Source: Gymnogyps californianus (lineage: Eukaryota; Chordata; Aves; Accipitriformes; Cathartidae). From it: 64,000 bases of DNA. The notes beneath the pieces were generated by a model. It ran no database searches. It saw only the letters and a program-made list of their open reading frames with translations, and was not told the origin of the DNA. This document shows, piece after piece, positions 59,766-64,000 of this stretch. The position numbers were made by a program, and so were the translations under genes. Position 1 is the first letter of the stretch. Each line of letters starts with the position of its first letter. The stretch lies in the NCBI RefSeq assembly GCF_018139145.2, contig NC_059478.1, positions 4,154,001-4,218,000 on the forward strand, given 5' to 3'.

Positions 59766-62255
59766 ACCCTCCCTCACTCTGGGCTTCTCTGTCACTCCCC
59801 TGGAGTATAAAATATTGCCCCACCACATGCTGCACTGCATAATGCAAACCAAGGGACAGTGAGTTTTATCCTACCAGTGCATTTCCAGTTATGCATTTTT
59901 TTCATTTGTCAATGATTAATCCATGAAATAGCATCTTGTCTGCCACGGTCCATGGAGAAGTCCAGCTGCTCCCCAAGCGTGATTGCAGCCTCCAGGTTCC
60001 CCTTTCCATTAGACTATGCCAAGCTGTATTTTTGTTACTTTTTTTTTTTTTTTTAGTATTATCATGTAAAAATGGGCAGCTTTAATGGGCTTCCTAGTTC
60101 ATATCAGTTAAGCTTTTGAAACATATTCAGGTATCTTTTAAATACTGCTGTGTAAGTTCCTTGTTTAATCTGACATATTCTGATTTATTATTTTACTGCA
60201 GTTACCTAAGGCAGTACTTCAAAAAAAAAAAATCAGTGCATTAATTTTTTGCAGACTGTCAGCTGTGTTAAGCCTCCAGCTTTACTTAGTTTTTGTCCAT
60301 GTACTTAACCCCCTCCCCCTCAGATCTCTGCTTAAATGTCTTCATTATTTTTATATTGCCGTGAAGCTTATTTATTTAAACCTTGCCGTTACCTTTGCAG
60401 TCAGACCCAATACCATTGGCTATGAAACTGTGAAACTAATCAGAAACGAAAAATGAAGGTAGATTGGTTAGTTTTTGCTGCTGGTTGTAAAATACAGAAA
60501 GTAGCAGCATAAAAGGAGAAAAATACAATTGCAATTAGTCTGGGGCGGGGGGAGGAATCACAAAACTACGGCTGAGAAACTTTTTGGACATGAGTTTTAA
60601 CCTGATGATGTTACTTCACTGGTTCCCCCTTTGGTCAAGTTTAAAAGCTATTTCTTGAGACCGAGAGGTTTGTCTGGGGTCCGTTCGTTCATCTGCATGT
60701 CTAGGGCATTGGTTTGATATGGGAGTTTGTGCTCCCGTGATGTTATTTTCTTAGAGTTTACATGTCTAAGGAAACTCTATGGATTACTGTGAAGCTTTTA
60801 TTTAATACTTCATTGCATGTAAATCGGTAATTGAACACACAACTCTTTGGCTTAAAGAGGCAAGGGCCGGTGGGGAGGAGGAAGGTGCCATTTTGTCGTG
60901 GAGGCTGGCAGCTGTGGGTTAACACCTAACAAAAGGTGGACAGTGCAGTTCTCCCGCTGACAGCTTTGATTTTGGCAAGAGGTGTGAAGCCTTGTCACCC
61001 CTGCGGCTGTCCCCTGCCCGCGGGGTGCTGTCAGTCGGCTGCACCCATGCCAGAGTCAAGGTGATTTAGTCCTAAGTTTGCTCCATAAAAACGCAGGGAT
61101 GTTTGTTCGCACAGGCTGTCATCGGCGCGTGTGTTTACAGGCTGAGGGCAAACTGGATCTCTGATGGAGATGCAGGGAATGATTGTGTAGGTGGTGCCTA
61201 GGTCCTTTTCTCACGTGTTAGAGGTTTGCCCATCAGGATCGCGGGTGAATTTGGGATGGAGAGCAGAATTTTGTCATACCCTTTGCTTAAGATGAATTCC
61301 TTTTGGCTCCTCCAAAGTGCTTCCTTGGGCAGAAAGCTGACGTGCGACAGCTTCCAGGGCTACGTTGTCACAGGGCGGAGTGACTGGGAGAAGTATTTTG
61401 AAGTGAAAGGGGAGTGTTGTCATTCAAATAATGCATGTTTCTTTTGTGTTCGTGTATGTAAAATTGCTGACAGTTAGGACAGGCCAAGGGGTGCGAGAGT
61501 AATCCTTCTTGGTGGCAAAACAGGGACTTTTCTGAATAAGCTCTTTTAAAAGCTGGGTTAGGAAGAGAATAATATGCAGCTGTATGTTCTTGCGGTAACG
61601 TATTCCTCACCTTGTGCCCCACGCTTACAGGGAGGGTTAGCGAAGGACAAGAGAAGACTGTAGTAGAGGTTAGTTCACAGAAATGAAAGCAAGCTATTCA
61701 AAGCACTGCTTTTGTCTGAAAAGGGAAGGGAACGGATACGGTTTTCCCCTAAGCCTCTGGTATCTTAAACACTAGCTGAAGCTCCCAGGAGCTACGCCCC
61801 AGTTGTCTCCGAAGCTGCCCTCTGCCCCCTCCTTTCCTTGGCGTCACCCCCATCTTTCCTGTACAACACTGTGAATATGACACCGGTAGCTCTTTTTAAC
61901 GTTTCCATTAAAAACTGCTCACAGCCTGAAATGCTGTCCTAGGCTGTCACGCGGTGACGCTGTAGCAGACGAGCTGTGACCGAGCGCCCTGTTCAGCTGA
62001 ACAATAACCCCCAAACAGGGACACTGATGATTGAGCACTTCCTTGCGGAGCAGTGGAAGAGTATTGTAACAAGAATTAACAATGTAAGTGGCTTTGTATA
62101 GCAATTTGCTACTCAAATTTGATTTCGTAATGAACTAAACTGACAATCAATTTTAAAATATAAAAGCCTCTTAGAGGGAATAGTCAAGTATATCTTCAAT
62201 AGAAAGATTTAACTGGGATAACTTTTAATAAAGAGCACAGGATTTTTTCATTTTC

Positions 62256-62283
62256 TTTTTTTTTTTTTTTTTTTTTTTTTTTT
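62256..62283. repeat. Poly(T) run
   Basis: Twenty-eight consecutive T bases, the longest homopolymer in the window. Confidence 0.9.
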
Positions 62284-62973
62284 GAGCAATCACTCCAGAA
62301 ATTGAGTTGCGTTAAGCAGCAGAAGATTCACAGGACAGTAACTACCTCTCTCTCTCGGAGTGCTGAGGTTACCACGCTACACACTCTATCAGCAAAGCTT
62401 TCACTTAAAACAGATTTGTTTTCCTTACCTCTGTGTTTCAGAAATGCAGGTCTGCTCTGTAAAGTGACTCTATGAAAATGGCATCTGGCAGGAGCAGGGG
62501 GAAGCCTTTCGGGGTCCGTCATCCCTCTTTGCCGCCAGTTTCTTGCTGTGACCCTTGCAGGTTCGCTCTGGGGCTGCGACAGTTCAGGGTGGATTCGTTA
62601 CTCCATGTATTCTGCGTACTAGCGAACTGTCCCGGCGGGCCAAAGGCTGCTGCCAGAGCTGCGAGGCTGCGGGCTCAACTTCCTGCACTGGGAAATTAGT
62701 TAATGGTGTGGAAGGTAAGAGGAGAATCCATCGCCCTCCTGCCTCCAAGGGAGCAGGCAGCAGTAAAAAAAAAAAAAAAAAAAAAGCAATAAAATAAATA
62801 CAAAACACTTTTATATGTTGTTCATTAGTCAGCAGATCTGACTCTGCAAATTTATATATATATATATACACAAACACATACAGAGAGCAGATCTGTCATG
62901 TGAAAAGGTGCCATTTTTTTTCTAAACAGAGTCCCTTTCCAAACTAGAACAGCACTTTAAATAGGTTCCTCTT

Positions 62974-62983
62974 AAAAAACAAA

Positions 62984-63015
<32 letters not shown>

Positions 63016-63029
63016 AAAAAAAAGAAAAA
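62974..63029. repeat. (A9G)n low-complexity tract
   Basis: A runs interrupted by single G at regular 10-base spacing over about 56 bp. Confidence 0.9.
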
Positions 63030-63916
63030 CCCTTTACTGAAGAAATGCACTTTAAATCGTAAGATGAGTATGGCTGTTGCTGGCTTCTGACACAGCCGTA
63101 CAGGTAGGCGGCTTCTTGTCAGCCAGAGCCCAGGAGGGAGCGACGTTGCCAGACCCTCGGCTGCCATCGGCAGCCCAAAAACTACCGCAGCTCTACCTCC
63201 CGCTCCCGCAGCCCTCCCGGCCTGGCGCTGCCCCTGCCGACACCACCGACAGGAGTTGCCACCGCAACCGCAAACCTGGTTGCAGCTCAGCCGTGCTGTA
63301 GCACTAACAGGACTGGCATGCATCGGCCTGTTAGAATACTTTTGTAATCGGTCAAGAAAAACCCACCCTTGCCTGTAAAGAATATTTAAACCCCGTTTAT
63401 AATAGGTCAGAAGTTACACCCAGTTACAACACAGCAGATGGCCCATCCGCCTGCACAGGGCTGAGCTAAGTTGAACGGGCAAAGCCACGACGAAGTTGTT
63501 GCTGGGGTTGCGGGTTTTTTTTCCATAACGTGGATATGGAGCCCTAGTCAGTTCAGTGTTTTTTTTATTTTTTTTTTTTTTTTAAATCCAAGTTTGCCTG
63601 TCCCACATTGATTCTGCTCTGAGCTGGTTTGCAGAGTAACCATTTGTAAGAAAAATTGTGCTGTCACCTTCAACTGTTGACCTATAAATCAAACTTATTA
63701 GGACAGGTGTCCTAACACTCAAAACTTACTTTCACAGTTAAGAAATTTCCTGCTGTACTAATTATTCTCTCTTTTTTTTTTTTAAATTAATTTTATTTTT
63801 GGTTGCAATCCTTATTTCAAGAAAAAAAAAAGTCAGTGTTCACACTAGTCTGCAGTAGGTTGAAGTGTGATCCTGCTGCGAGTAACTTGTGGATATCAGA
63901 CTGTTCTTAAATGATT

Positions 63917-64000
63917 TTACAAGCTGTTCCCAAGCTGGTCCTCCACCGTCGCTTTCCTTTTCCTCTTCCAGTGGGAGCTCTTTGGAGGGGCCGCTGGCTC
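63917..64000 (-). CDS. Possible C-terminal coding end of a minus-strand gene (partial)
   Basis: From the right edge a minus-strand frame runs 27 codons to TAA at 63919-63917, with a basic stretch HWKRKRKATVEDQLGNSL at its end. In human the next genes after ZBTB37 are SERPINC1 and RC3H1, both opposite in direction to ZBTB37, so an RC3H1 end would fit, but I cannot confirm it from the peptide. Alternatively the plus strand has a strong pyrimidine tract and acceptor (CTTTCCTTTTCCTCTTCCAG) ending at about 63,973, which could open a plus-strand exon. Confidence 0.3.
   Translation of the reverse strand, partial: EPAAPPKSSHWKRKRKATVEDQLGNSL

Larger units (their letters stand above)
59770..63910. 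other. Intergenic or 3' UTR sequence, rich in homopolymers
   Basis: No recognisable coding exon. Homopolymers include T runs near 60,041 and 62,256-62,283 (28 T), and A runs at 62,765-62,785 (21 A) and 62,974-63,029. If a minus-strand gene ends at 63,917, part of this stretch could be its 3' UTR. Confidence 0.35.

Overview
This is a piece of a bird chromosome. It has split genes with GT-AG introns, CpG-island promoters, two CR1 LINE fragments, a solo endogenous-retroviral LTR of a type common in bird genomes, old MIR-like SINE fragments, and coding exons whose translations match vertebrate genes. All identifications rest on my reading of the translations and splice sites; no database was searched. 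Calling it a bird, probably a neoavian, is an inference from the repeats and the gene order.

Left part (1 to about 15 kb), minus strand: the first two coding exons of DHX9 (RNA helicase A) run off the left edge, with their CpG-island promoter near 1.9-2.3 kb. Behind it, on the same strand, lies the whole coding region of NPL (N-acetylneuraminate lyase). Its eleven coding exons, between 14,360 and 3,613, join in frame to 308 residues, and a CpG island at about 14.8-15.15 kb is the likely promoter. A solo LTR with an imperfect 5-bp target duplication sits in an NPL intron.

Middle (15 to 31 kb): mostly gene-poor. It holds an unrecognised exon-like reading frame (16.2 kb), a CR1 fragment (17.7-18.26 kb) and, directly against it, a 1.57-kb degenerate array built on a TTTAGAG-like core every 10-11 bp, the most unusual structure in the window. 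A compact four-exon plus-strand gene of the SOUL/HEBP heme-binding family follows (29.4-31.3 kb, 183 residues).

Right-centre (32.3 to 48.4 kb): GAS5, the non-coding snoRNA host gene, on the minus strand, divergent from ZBTB37 on the plus strand, as in mammals. I placed box C/D snoRNAs matching SNORD74, 75, 76, 44, 79, 47 and 81, two copies of the SNORD77/80 type in neighbouring introns, and degenerate traces at the expected SNORD78 and SNORD80 positions. GAS5 has a TATA box and a pyrimidine-tract (5'TOP) start. ZBTB37 has three coding exons that join in frame to 503 residues, with a BTB domain and three C2H2 zinc fingers.

Right part (48.4 to 64 kb): the ZBTB37 3' UTR and then intergenic DNA with a MIR-like SINE, microsatellites, a CR1 fragment and long A/T homopolymers. 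I found no antithrombin (SERPINC1) exon here, although that gene follows ZBTB37 in human. The last 84 bases hold either the end of a minus-strand coding region or the start of a plus-strand exon.
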